64,000 nucleotides of DNA. Origin: Kineothrix sp. MB12-C1 (GTDB lineage: Bacteria > Bacillota > Clostridia > Lachnospirales > Lachnospiraceae). Position 1 is the stretch's first letter, and every line of letters begins with the position of its first letter. The DNA lies in assembly GCF_030863805.1 (NCBI RefSeq), contig NZ_CP132957.1:3100001-3164000 (forward strand), given 5' to 3'. The position numbers and the translations under genes are program-made. The notes under the pieces are model-generated. The model was not told where the DNA came from, did no database searches, and saw only the letters and a program-made list of their open reading frames with translations. Shown one piece after another: positions 1 through 7,923 of this stretch.

Positions 1-321
1 GTAGTATCGGTGCCGATATATACGGAATTATTGCAAGATGTGAAGACGCCGGGGGCGCTGAGAGAATTCTTGAAAGAATATTATAAAGGACAACAACTAA
101 TAGAAGTGATGACGGAAGGAGCGGAAGAAGAGATGCAGGGAATGCTCTCGGGCAATGAATGCTCCGGCTGGGACGGTTTGAAAATATATGTCACAGGAAA
201 TGAGGAGAGAGTCGTACTCTCGGCCCAATTCGATAACTTGGGAAAAGGAGCTTCCGGAGCGGCGATTCAATGTCTGAACCTTATGATTGGATGCCAAGAG
301 GGCGCGGGCCTTAGCCTGTAA
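1..321 (+). CDS. argC: N-acetyl-gamma-glutamyl-phosphate reductase, 3' end
   Basis: C-terminal 106 codons of ArgC, which reduces N-acetylglutamyl phosphate to the semialdehyde (third step of arginine synthesis, cytosolic, NADPH-dependent). The frame is open from base 1, so the start lies upstream of the window. The diagnostic part is the tail FDNLGKGASGAAIQCLNLM, the conserved C-terminal helix of ArgC that packs against the cofactor domain. It is the first gene of an argC-GNAT-argJ-argB-argD cluster. The catalytic Cys region is outside the window, so the enzyme cannot be checked in full, but the tail and the neighbours make the call secure. Confidence 0.93.
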   Translation, partial: VVSVPIYTELLQDVKTPGALREFLKEYYKGQQLIEVMTEGAEEEMQGMLSGNECSGWDGLKIYVTGNEERVVLSAQFDNLGKGASGAAIQCLNLMIGCQEGAGLSL

Positions 322-363
322 GAGGAAGTAAGGTAACTATTGCGAAGTGAGAGGAAACAGGAA

Positions 364-810
364 ATGATTCGGACGATGACAATAGAGGATTATGAAGGCG
401 TATATGCGCTCTGGAAGAGTATTAAGGGCTTTTCTCTGCGTAGTATCGATGATTCGAAGGAGAGCATAGAGCGGTTTTTAAGAAGGAATCCGTGTACCAG
501 TGTTGTGGCGGTGGAAGATGGGGAGATAGTAGGTTCGATTCTATGCGGAAATGACGGAAGACGAGGATGCATGTATCATGTATGTGTACACCGGTTGTAC
601 CGCCGAAGAAGTATCGGAGAATCTATGGTAGCAGCCTGCATCAAGGCATTGAGAGAAGAAGGAATCAACAAAGTGTCCTTAATTGCTTTTACGAAGAATG
701 AAGCAGGGAATGCCTTTTGGAATCGTATCGGATGGACGAAGAGAGAAGACCTGAATTACTACGATCTCGTATTGAACGAAGAGAATATAGAACAGATTGT
801 AACTATGTAG
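364..810 (+). CDS. GNAT-family N-acetyltransferase in the arginine cluster
   Basis: 148-residue single-domain GNAT acetyltransferase. Seen: an N-terminal IRTMTIEDYEGVYALWKSI helix, the central VVAVEDGEIVGSILCG strand pair, an acetyl-CoA loop region RLYRRRSIGESMV, and the C-terminal NEAGNAFWNRIGWTKRED segment typical of the fold. The ATG at 364 is preferred because AGGAA lies 8 bases upstream; a TTG at 340 would add eight residues. Its place between argC and argJ suggests, but does not prove, a role in making N-acetylglutamate, like the short single-domain NAG synthases of some bacteria. If ArgJ is bifunctional it would be a second entry route. Its last codons lie inside the 19-bp repeat (791-809) that flanks an inserted element, so its C-terminus may have been altered by insertion. 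Confidence 0.8.
   Translation: MIRTMTIEDYEGVYALWKSIKGFSLRSIDDSKESIERFLRRNPCTSVVAVEDGEIVGSILCGNDGRRGCMYHVCVHRLYRRRSIGESMVAACIKALREEGINKVSLIAFTKNEAGNAFWNRIGWTKREDLNYYDLVLNEENIEQIVTM
791..809 (+). repeat. Left copy of 19-bp direct repeat flanking an inserted element
   Basis: AACAGATTGTAACTATGTA is found here and again, identically, at 947-965, bracketing the 137-bp element at 810-946. It overlaps the last codons and stop of the GNAT gene. It could be a target-site duplication or the result of recombination between repeat ends. Confidence 0.8.
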
Positions 811-946
811 TAGGTCTGCGCATTTACTGAGCTGACCGTAAGAATACGAAGAAGAGCAAGTGAAAATCCCATCACCAAAGGTGATTTTAACGGATTTTCA
901 CAAAGCGATCTTTGCGGTTGTAACTGTGAGGATACTGAACAGTTAC
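810..946 (+). mobile_element. MITE-like intergenic element, copy 1 (full length)
   Basis: About 137 bp without an ORF. Seen: a first hairpin GGTCTGCGCA/TGAGCTGACC near the left end, a second hairpin GTGAAAATCC-ATCACC/GGTGAT-GGATTTTCAC, and a right end that is itself palindromic (GTAACTGT / ACAGTTAC). Near-identical copies lie at 4724-4858 and 23392-23524, with damaged copies at 43474-43540 and 43607-43685. Other copies start with GTAACTATTCAG, the inverted match of the right end CTGAACAGTTAC. Here a 19-bp direct repeat flanks it. A second right-end piece (GAACAGTTAT) follows at 981-990, before argJ. Confidence 0.8.
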
Positions 947-965
947 AACAGATTGTAACTATGTA
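947..965 (+). repeat. Right copy of 19-bp direct repeat flanking an inserted element
   Basis: Exact second copy of AACAGATTGTAACTATGTA; see 791-809. Confidence 0.8.
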
Positions 966-1006
966 ATTAGAGAAGGAACCGAACAGTTATAAAGAGAGGA
1001 GTGTGG

Positions 1007-2236
1007 ATGTGTATGAAGATTATTGATGGCGGTGTGACGGCGGCAATCGGATTTGAGGCGGCCGGGGTAGAAGCGAATGTAAAATATAAAAATAGGAAGG
1101 ATATGGCTCTTGTGTATAGCCAAGTGCCTTGTAAGGTGGCCGGAGTTTTTACAAGCAATGTGGTGAAGGCTGCTCCGGTGATTTGGGATAAAAATGTGGT
1201 GTCGAATGCTTCCTATGCACGAGCAGTTGTTGTCAATTCAGGCATTGCCAATGCATGTACCGGCGTAAAAGGATATGAGTATTGTAAGGAAACGGCCAAG
1301 AAGGTAGCGGATGAACTGCAAATCCCCATGGACAGCGTATTAGTGGCATCCACGGGAGTGATCGGAATGCAGCTTCCTATGGAGAAAATTACAGCGGGTA
1401 TCCATAAGCTGACACAGGAAAAAGAGAGTAGTGAACAGGCGGGAACGCAGGCTGCAGAAGCGATTATGACGACGGATACGGTATCCAAACAGGCAGCGGT
1501 TACTATTGAAATTGACGGGAAGGCAGTGACGATAGGGGGTATGTGTAAAGGTTCCGGGATGATACACCCTAATATGTGTACGATGCTCGGTTTTATTACT
1601 ACAGATATCGCTATTTCAAAAGAATTATTGCAGGAAGCTCTGAGTGAGGACGTACAGGATACCTTCAATATGATATCGGTAGACGGGGATACTTCCACCA
1701 ACGATACACTTTTACTATTGGCTAACGGAATGGCAGGCAATACAGAAATCGTAAGCAAGGATGAGAATTATTATAAATTTATGGAAGCTCTTCATTATAT
1801 CGACGAAACCTTGGCAAAGAAAATGGCGGGGGATGGAGAAGGGGCTACCGCTCTTTTCGAGACGAAGGTCATTCATGCGGCAACGAAGGAGGATGCGAAA
1901 CTTCTTAGTAAGTCGGTGATTTGCTCCAGCCTGACAAAAGCAGCTATCTTCGGACATGATGCTAATTGGGGAAGAATTCTCTGTGCACTCGGCTATTCCG
2001 GCGCCAACTTCGATCCGGAGAAAATAGAACTTTACTTCGAAGGAAAATCAGGACGCATTCAAATATATAAGGATGGTGCAGCTACTGATTACAGCGAAGA
2101 AGAAGCGACTAAGATACTATCCGAGCCGGAAGTAAGGGTGCTCGTGGATATGAAGATGGGGGAAGCCGAGGCTTCCGCCTGGGGTTGCGACCTGACTTAT
2201 GACTATGTGAAAATAAATGCCGACTACCGTTCATAG
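1007..2236 (+). CDS. argJ: Glutamate N-acetyltransferase / ornithine acetyltransferase
   Basis: 409 residues, the usual ArgJ length. The enzyme moves the acetyl group from N-acetylornithine to glutamate and in many bacteria also makes N-acetylglutamate from acetyl-CoA. ArgJ self-cleaves before a nucleophilic Thr; the site is visible in the stretch KGSGMIHPNMCTMLGFITTD, where the residue before the catalytic Thr is Cys instead of the usual Ala. The C-terminal AKSVICSSLTKAA-like stretch (SKSVICSSLTKAAIFG) and GRILCALGYSG are also family hallmarks. ATG 1007 has AGAGAGGA 6 bases upstream; GTG 1001 is too close. The gene is separated from argB by a 297-bp fold-back insertion. Confidence 0.96.
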   Translation: MCMKIIDGGVTAAIGFEAAGVEANVKYKNRKDMALVYSQVPCKVAGVFTSNVVKAAPVIWDKNVVSNASYARAVVVNSGIANACTGVKGYEYCKETAKKVADELQIPMDSVLVASTGVIGMQLPMEKITAGIHKLTQEKESSEQAGTQAAEAIMTTDTVSKQAAVTIEIDGKAVTIGGMCKGSGMIHPNMCTMLGFITTDIAISKELLQEALSEDVQDTFNMISVDGDTSTNDTLLLLANGMAGNTEIVSKDENYYKFMEALHYIDETLAKKMAGDGEGATALFETKVIHAATKEDAKLLSKSVICSSLTKAAIFGHDANWGRILCALGYSGANFDPEKIELYFEGKSGRIQIYKDGAATDYSEEEATKILSEPEVRVLVDMKMGEAEASAWGCDLTYDYVKINADYRS

Positions 2237-2252
2237 AAACAGTATAGCAATA

Positions 2253-2549
2253 AAACTTTGCAAATAGGTAATTGCGAAACAGATAAGTTGTGAAAATTTT
2301 ATACACAATAAATACAGATTGTGAAGAAAGATGGTATGAAAGTTTTCCATGCTCTGGTTATGCCAAGCACTACGCTGAGCCAGAGAAAGAATCCTTTTCA
2401 GCAAGGGCTTCAAGGATTCTTATGTCTCTGCTCCGTGGCCTAAAATCGCTTGGAAAATCTTTCATGCCATTCTTTCAGATTTAAGTTATGCTAATTGTGT
2501 ATGAAATTATAACAGTTGATGAGTTTCGCAATCATCTAAACTTTGCAAA
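2253..2549. mobile_element. Long fold-back (palindromic) insertion between argJ and argB
   Basis: This gap holds an imperfect palindrome whose two arms, each about 140 bases, pair along nearly their whole length. Matching blocks include ATTGCGAAAC (2271-2280) with GTTTCGCAAT (2523-2532), TTTTATACACAAT with ATTGTGTATGAAA, ATGGTATGAAAG-TTTTCCA with TGGAAAATCTTTCATGCCAT, and CAGAGAAAGAATCCTT with AAGGATTCTTATGTCTCTG at the tip. AAACTTTGCAAA occurs at both ends (2253-2264 and 2538-2549). No convincing ORF. The structure is that of a non-autonomous fold-back element or MITE, and in RNA it would form one long hairpin in the arg transcript. Confidence 0.75.
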
Positions 2550-2568
2550 AATTAAGAGGAGATAAAAG

Positions 2569-3471
2569 ATGGATAAGGATATGACAGAAGTATTAAAGAA
2601 GGCGGAAATATTAATTGAGGCCCTTCCCTATATACAAAGGTTCAATCGGAAAATTATTGTGGTAAAATATGGCGGCAGTGCCATGAGCAATGAAGAACTT
2701 CAGAAAAATGTAATCAAGGATGTTACGTTGCTTAAGTTGGTAGGGTTCAAACCGATTATAGTACACGGTGGCGGAAAGGAAATCAGTCGCTGGGTCGGAA
2801 AGGTAGGAAAGGAAGCGGAATTTGTGAACGGCCTTCGGGTTACCGATGAAGAGACGATGGAAATTGCGGAAATGGTATTGTCCAAAGTGAATAAGAGCCT
2901 CGTCGCAATGGTTCAGGAACTCGGTGTGAAGGCGGTTGGTATCAGTGGAAAGGACGGGGGGCTCTTGTCAGTTGACAGAAAGTATGCCGATGGAAAGGAT
3001 ATCGGTTTCGTTGGAGATATCAAGCAGGTGAATCCGGAATTGTTATATGATTTGCTGGAGAAGGATTTTATCCCGATTGTGGCACCGATTGGGTTTGATG
3101 ATAAGTTCCAGACTTATAATATTAATGCGGACGATGCGGCCTGTGCCGTTGCGAAGGCAATGGGTGCTGAGAAGTTGGCATTTCTTACGGATATAGAAGG
3201 CATTTATAAGGATATGGACGATAAGTCTTCTTTCATTTCCCGCATGAAGGCTTCTGAGGCGGATCAGTTGATTGCAGATGGAGTTATTGGAGGCGGTATG
3301 CTCCCTAAGTTATCCAATTGTACATCTGCAATTCGTGGTGGAGTGAACCGGGTGCATATTTTAGATGGGCGGATTCCTCATTGCTTGTTGCTTGAGATAT
3401 TCACCTATCATGGTGTGGGAACAGCTATTTTGCATGATGATGACAGTGTGAATGACGAGCCGACGGTATAG
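2569..3471 (+). CDS. argB: Acetylglutamate kinase
   Basis: 300 residues, normal for ArgB; amino-acid-kinase fold, phosphorylates N-acetylglutamate with ATP (second step of arginine synthesis). Seen: [11 protein letters not shown] (phosphate-binding Lys and glycine loop), VHGGGKEI substrate loop, ITGKDGG-type loop (GISGKDGGL), [11 protein letters not shown] and GGGMLPKL near the C-terminus. The last motif and the N-terminal helix with ALPYIQRF are typical of arginine-sensitive hexameric ArgB, so feedback inhibition by arginine is plausible. ATG 2569 has AAGAGGAGA upstream. Confidence 0.97.
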   Translation: MDKDMTEVLKKAEILIEALPYIQRFNRKIIVVKYGGSAMSNEELQKNVIKDVTLLKLVGFKPIIVHGGGKEISRWVGKVGKEAEFVNGLRVTDEETMEIAEMVLSKVNKSLVAMVQELGVKAVGISGKDGGLLSVDRKYADGKDIGFVGDIKQVNPELLYDLLEKDFIPIVAPIGFDDKFQTYNINADDAACAVAKAMGAEKLAFLTDIEGIYKDMDDKSSFISRMKASEADQLIADGVIGGGMLPKLSNCTSAIRGGVNRVHILDGRIPHCLLLEIFTYHGVGTAILHDDDSVNDEPTV

Positions 3472-3511
3472 ATCATGATATCCGGGCGTAAGGGAAAGGA
3501 TGGGATGACGG

Positions 3512-4720
3512 ATGAGTCAGAGTTTGATGCAGGAATATATAGAAGAAGCGGAGAAGGCTCTTTTACATACATATAATCGATATCAGATTGTTCTCGATAA
3601 AGGAGAAGGAATACATCTATATGATATCGAGGGGAAGAAGTACTTAGATTTTGTATCAGGGATAGGTGTATTTGCGCTGGGATATCATAATACTGCGTAT
3701 AACGATGCGTTAAAGGAACAGATTGAGAATGTAATACATACTTCTAATTATTTTTACAATGTACCTGCTATTGAGGCCGCTAAGAAGATAAAGAAGATAT
3801 CCGGAATGGATAGGGTGTTTTTCACGAATAGCGGTGCAGAGGCAGTGGAAGGTGCGATTAAGGCAGCGCGAAAGTATGCCTTTTTAAGGGATGGAAATGC
3901 AGATCATGAAATTATAGCGATGGAACACTCTTTTCATGGAAGAACGATGGGAGCGCTGTCGGTAACGGGCAACCCTAAGTATAGAGAAGCCTTTGAGCCT
4001 ATGATTGGGAATATTAAATTCGCGTACATGAATGATTTTGACAGTGTGAAGAACCTGGTGACGGAGAAAACCTGCGCAGTGATTTTTGAGACGGTGCAAG
4101 GAGAAGGTGGTATTTATCCGGCGACCGGAGAATTTATGGAACAGGTGAAAAATCTCTGTGAGGAAAAAGACATTTTGCTGATTTTGGATGAAATTCAGTG
4201 CGGAATGGGTCGTACAGGGACTATGTACACATGGCAGAAATATGGAGTGAAGCCCGATATTATGGTAACTGCGAAGGCTCTTGGCGGCGGTTTTCCGGTA
4301 GGTGCTTTCTTAATGACGGAGCATGTGGCAGCCCATTCCCTTACGAGCGGAGATCATGGTACAACCTATGGCGGCAACCCGTTAGCGGCGTCTGCTATTA
4401 ATAAAGTGCTTGATTTATTTGAGGAGAACCATATAATAGAAAATGTAAATTCAGTTTCTCCTTACTTGGAAGAGAAGCTGGAAGAGTTAAAAGAAAAATA
4501 CGATTTTATCAAAGAACGGCGTGGTATTGGTCTGCTTCAGGGCTTGGAATGTACGAAGCCTGTGGGAGATATTATAGGGAGAGCCTTAGAGAAAGGCTTA
4601 ATCTTAATTAACGCCGGAACACATGTCATCCGTTTTGTACCTCCTCTCATTATTACGAAAGGAGATATCGATGAGATGATTTCCATTCTGGAGTCAAGCC
4701 TTTATGGAGAAGAATCGTAA
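3512..4720 (+). CDS. argD: Acetylornithine aminotransferase
   Basis: 402 residues, class-III PLP aminotransferase. It converts N-acetylglutamate semialdehyde to N-acetylornithine. Seen: FVSGIGVFALGYHNTAY near the N-terminus, FTNSGAEAVEGAIKAARKY (PLP phosphate loop), FETVQGEGGIYPA, LILDEIQCGMGRTG (PLP-ring Asp) and TAKALGGGFPVGAF with the Schiff-base Lys. It starts 40 bases after argB, likely one operon. Start ATG 3512 has a purine-rich GGGAAAGGA upstream. A repeat element follows directly, so the arg operon probably ends here; no argF is seen. Confidence 0.96.
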   Translation: MSQSLMQEYIEEAEKALLHTYNRYQIVLDKGEGIHLYDIEGKKYLDFVSGIGVFALGYHNTAYNDALKEQIENVIHTSNYFYNVPAIEAAKKIKKISGMDRVFFTNSGAEAVEGAIKAARKYAFLRDGNADHEIIAMEHSFHGRTMGALSVTGNPKYREAFEPMIGNIKFAYMNDFDSVKNLVTEKTCAVIFETVQGEGGIYPATGEFMEQVKNLCEEKDILLILDEIQCGMGRTGTMYTWQKYGVKPDIMVTAKALGGGFPVGAFLMTEHVAAHSLTSGDHGTTYGGNPLAASAINKVLDLFEENHIIENVNSVSPYLEEKLEELKEKYDFIKERRGIGLLQGLECTKPVGDIIGRALEKGLILINAGTHVIRFVPPLIITKGDIDEMISILESSLYGEES

Positions 4721-4723
4721 GAA

Positions 4724-4858
4724 GTAACTATATTCAGTAGATCTGCGCACTTGCTGCGCTGATCGTGAGAACACATAGAAAGATAAGTGAAAATCTCATC
4801 ACCGAAGGTGATTTTAATGGATTTTCACACGTAACGGTGAGTGTGGCGAACAGTTATC
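4724..4858 (+). mobile_element. MITE-like intergenic element, copy 2 (full length)
   Basis: 135 bp. Begins GTAACTATATTCAGTAG, has the hairpin GATCTGCGCA.../TGCGCTGATC, then GTGAAAATCTCATCACC/GGTGATTTTAATGGATTTTCAC, and ends with the short palindrome TAACGGT...ACAGTTA. Fills the argD to 4878 gap and ends 19 bases before the next start codon. Confidence 0.82.
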
Positions 4859-4877
4859 GTAAGAAAGGACTAACGGG

Positions 4878-6467
4878 ATGAGTCTTAAGAAAAGACTTTT
4901 TGGGGCTGCAGCGCTTCTTCTGGCAGCAGCAGCTATAATTGGGATTGGTTTTTCAGGGAAAACAATAAGCAAAGAGATGGAGGAATCCATATTTACAAGG
5001 CGTAGTGAAACGCTTTATTTTTGGTATACGGATGAAGCGCTGACGGATTATTTGCATAGCGCGGCGGTTGCTTATAATAAAGAACATAACGTGCGTGTTA
5101 TGCCGGTGCTCGCTTCGGGATTGGAATATTTAGAACAAATTAATAAAGAATCCATTCAGTCGGATCATATTCCGGACCTGTATATTACGAGTAATGACTC
5201 TTTGGAAAAGGCTTTCTTAGCGGGACTTGCTGCTCCTGTAGATGAGGGAAAATGGGATAAAATTAAGGAAGGCTATCCCGATGCTGCAAGGCTTGCAGTT
5301 ACTTATAAGGGAAGAGTCATCGGTTATCCTTTTTACTTCGAGACAAGCTCTCTCCTATATAATAAGACATATTTAGAGGAGTTTGCTAAGTTACAGATAG
5401 AAGCGGAAAAGGATGCGTTAGAAGCCCAGGAAGCTATGGCCGATCTGGAAGAGAATGGGCCGGAAGATGAGGCGCAAGAAACGGAACTTTCCGAAGGGGA
5501 TATGCCGGATCTTACGGAGGAAATATCCGGGACAGAAGAGGTGGATCAGGAAACGCAGACGAAGATCGATGAGAGAGTAAAGGAGAACCTCCCTAGAACA
5601 ATCGATGATATCTTGAGCTTTGCTAATGAATACGATGCTCCTGAGCAAGTGGAGGCGGTATTTAAATGGGATGTAACAGACATTTTTTATAACTACTTTT
5701 TTGCCGGAAATTATATGATAGTAGGCGGATCGTCGGGCGATAGCGTAGAGAATATGAATATTTACAATCAGGACGCCATCGATTGTTTGAAGGTCTATCA
5801 GGATCTGAATCAGTTTTTCTCTATCGATACGCAGGAAATCAGTTATGAAGGTATTATTAATGATTTTATTGAAGGGAAAATAGTTTATACAGTGGCAACC
5901 ACCGATGCGGTGGCGAAGCTGGAAGAGGCGAAGAAAAACGGCAGCTTCCAATATGATTACAGCATAGCTCCTGTACCGGATATTAATGAAAGTCTGCTAA
6001 CCAGATCCCTTTCCGTAACGAACTGTGTAGTAGTGAACGGTTATTCCGATAAGCGGGAAATCGCGGCGGACTTTGCCAGGTTTCTGACCTATGAATATAC
6101 CGATACCTTGTATAGCAGGACCGGAAAGGTGGCTTCGCGCTATGGTGTTGATTACGGTAATATTAACCTGCAGGAATTTGTCAACGAATACGAAGTGTCC
6201 GTTCCTATGCCTAAGATGATAGAGACGAGTAATTTCTGGGTGGAGCTTGAGATTGCATTTGCACAGATTTGGGATGGTGCAGATGTGAATGACAGGTTGC
6301 GGGAACTCTCGGAACAGATTATGACACAGGTTACCGGAAGTCCTTACTCCGAAACTATCATAGAGGAAGAGGAAGAAGAGGTAGAAGAAGTGGAGTATTT
6401 GGATGAGGAGGCGTTGAAACAGGAGGCGCAGGGCAGCAACGGCGAAAACGGGGAGAATTTAAATTAA
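4878..6467 (+). CDS. Extracellular solute-binding-like protein, membrane-anchored, orphan
   Basis: 529 residues. An N-terminal hydrophobic segment (about residues 7-27, GAAALLLAAAAIIGIGF) would act as signal anchor; there is no lipobox Cys. The rest resembles family-1 ABC solute-binding proteins: LYFWYTDEALTDYLH near 45, HIPDLYITSNDSLEKAFLAG near 95, GYPFYFETSSLLYNKTYL near 155, and a C-terminal helical lobe. Odd: a highly acidic insert (about 175-245) rich in Glu and an acidic tail (EEEEEEVEEVEYLDEE), and no permease or ATPase genes next to it. It may bind a ligand for sensing, or work with permeases elsewhere. Family is clear, substrate unknown. Confidence 0.72.
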   Translation: MSLKKRLFGAAALLLAAAAIIGIGFSGKTISKEMEESIFTRRSETLYFWYTDEALTDYLHSAAVAYNKEHNVRVMPVLASGLEYLEQINKESIQSDHIPDLYITSNDSLEKAFLAGLAAPVDEGKWDKIKEGYPDAARLAVTYKGRVIGYPFYFETSSLLYNKTYLEEFAKLQIEAEKDALEAQEAMADLEENGPEDEAQETELSEGDMPDLTEEISGTEEVDQETQTKIDERVKENLPRTIDDILSFANEYDAPEQVEAVFKWDVTDIFYNYFFAGNYMIVGGSSGDSVENMNIYNQDAIDCLKVYQDLNQFFSIDTQEISYEGIINDFIEGKIVYTVATTDAVAKLEEAKKNGSFQYDYSIAPVPDINESLLTRSLSVTNCVVVNGYSDKREIAADFARFLTYEYTDTLYSRTGKVASRYGVDYGNINLQEFVNEYEVSVPMPKMIETSNFWVELEIAFAQIWDGADVNDRLRELSEQIMTQVTGSPYSETIIEEEEEEVEEVEYLDEEALKQEAQGSNGENGENLN

Positions 6468-6547
6468 TATTATGATTAAATTATTTAGGTCATATTTTGG
6501 ATAGTTTTCCAATCATATGGGGAAGAATAACATTATAAAAAACTTTT

Positions 6548-6574
6548 GTAACTGTGAAGGTACTGAACAGTTAT
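6548..6574 (+). repeat. Solo right-end palindrome of the MITE family
   Basis: GTAACTGTGAAGGTACTGA followed by ACAGTTATA: 7-bp stem with 11-base loop, same as the right end of copy 1. It sits 26 bases before the ATG at 6601. Confidence 0.7.
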
Positions 6575-6600
6575 AAACTTTTTAATGTTGGAGGCCCTAT

Positions 6601-7032
6601 ATGATTGGATTTTTTATTGCTCTTATTTCCGGCGCCCTAATGAGTATACAGGGCGTTTTTAATACTCAAGTGACCAAAAGCTCGGGGATTTGGGTGGCGA
6701 ATGCCTTTGTGCAGTTCACTGCACTTCTCGTCTGCCTTGCGGCATGGCTCATAACAGACCGTTCCTCCTTCGCCTCGTTGCTTAAGGTAGAACCGAAGTA
6801 TATGTTATTAGGTGGAGCCATTGGAGCCTTCATCACCTATACTGTTATTAAAAGTATGGATATGCTTGGACCTGCCAGAGCGGTAATGCTTATTGTCGTG
6901 GCTCAGCTTATTGTGGCATATGCAATAGAGTTGCTCGGCTGGTTCGGTGTGGATAAGCAGCCTCTTGAAATGCGCAAGGTGATAGGAATGCTTATCACAA
7001 TTGCCGGAATTATTACTTTTAAGTGGAAATAG
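6601..7032 (+). CDS. YdcZ/DUF606-family small transporter
   Basis: 143 residues, four to five predicted membrane segments (about 2-22, 32-51, 66-86, 93-113, 124-141). The start GALMSIQGVFNTQVTKSSGIWVANAF and the central GGAIGAFITY are typical of DUF606 (DMT superfamily) membrane proteins, usually about 140 residues and often found as pairs. Only one is present here. Substrate unknown. GGAGG lies 7 bases before the ATG. Confidence 0.8.
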   Translation: MIGFFIALISGALMSIQGVFNTQVTKSSGIWVANAFVQFTALLVCLAAWLITDRSSFASLLKVEPKYMLLGGAIGAFITYTVIKSMDMLGPARAVMLIVVAQLIVAYAIELLGWFGVDKQPLEMRKVIGMLITIAGIITFKWK

Positions 7033-7132
7033 GAAGAAAAGGCACTTGTCAATGCCGGATAATTACTTTACAATGAAAATACAGTCGCATAGAGGGGTCT
7101 TCCAAATGGTGTGCAAAGCGCGAAAGGAAACT

Positions 7133-7876
7133 ATGCGAATGGAAGATAAAGCCTTATATGTAAATAAAAAAGTGAAATCACGTAAAAAGAATAAGCTGGG
7201 GAATATCCGGACGTTTATCATTCTATCTCTATTTTTACTCAGCTTATGTTCTTGCGGCAGTACGGAAGCGGTTCTTCTCGAATCGGATGAATTGGTCTAT
7301 GAGAAAGCGGATGAGAATGAGCCGGAATCGGAGCTATTACAGGAAGTGACGGAACAGACGGAAGTTATCAGTCTGTTCGTACATATATGCGGAGCGGTTC
7401 AAAGTCCTGGTGTCTATGAGCTTACGGAAGGAAGCCGTATCTTCGATGCGGTGGAAGCTGCCGGGGGCTTTCGGCAAGATGCTTATGAGAACTATGTGAA
7501 TATGGCACTGCCGCTTAAGGATGGATGGAAGATTGTGATTCCTACCATAGAAGAAAGCGAAGCTTTATTAAATGAAGGGGCGGTGGGCGGTGCGGAACCA
7601 AAGCCCGTTATTACTTCGGAAAAAGAAGGGATTTATGAAGGCGAAACGGCAGCAGGTACAGTAACAGACGATGGTCGCGTCGGCCTTGTGAATATTAATA
7701 CGGCTTCTAAGGAAGAGTTATGTACGCTCCCCGGAATTGGAATGAGCAGAGCTGACAGTATCTTGTCCTATAGGGAAAGTCATAACGGATTCACAAGTCT
7801 TGAAGACATTATGCAAGTGGAAGGAATCAAAGAAGGAATGTTCTCGAAGCTAAAGGATAAAATCTGCATCGAGTAA
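7133..7876 (+). CDS. ComEA-like DNA-binding lipoprotein (SLBB plus helix-hairpin-helix)
   Basis: 247 residues from ATG 7133 (AAAGGA just upstream; ATG 7139 is equally possible). A basic N-terminus is followed by a hydrophobic segment ending LLSLCSCGS, a likely lipobox. Then a SLBB domain (FVHICGAVQSPGVYELTEGS, about 75-140) and two HhH motifs at the C-terminus (VNINTASKEELCTLPGIGMS). The layout is that of ComEA, the surface receptor that binds incoming DNA and passes it to ComEC, and comEC lies 3.2 kb downstream in the same direction. Usual ComEA uses a membrane anchor; lipid anchoring would be a variation. Confidence 0.85.
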   Translation: MRMEDKALYVNKKVKSRKKNKLGNIRTFIILSLFLLSLCSCGSTEAVLLESDELVYEKADENEPESELLQEVTEQTEVISLFVHICGAVQSPGVYELTEGSRIFDAVEAAGGFRQDAYENYVNMALPLKDGWKIVIPTIEESEALLNEGAVGGAEPKPVITSEKEGIYEGETAAGTVTDDGRVGLVNINTASKEELCTLPGIGMSRADSILSYRESHNGFTSLEDIMQVEGIKEGMFSKLKDKICIE

Positions 7877-7923
7877 GACAGATAGGAAAGAATGTTTTAA
7901 ATAGGGGATAAAAGAGGTGTGAA

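Noticed and set aside
2290-2484. 64-codon ORF between argJ and argB
   Set aside because: It lies wholly inside the fold-back element and has no ribosome site or recognisable domain.
5418-5951. 177-codon antisense ORF inside the solute-binding protein gene
   Set aside because: Shadow of the real gene; composition is low-quality and no ribosome site or family match is seen.
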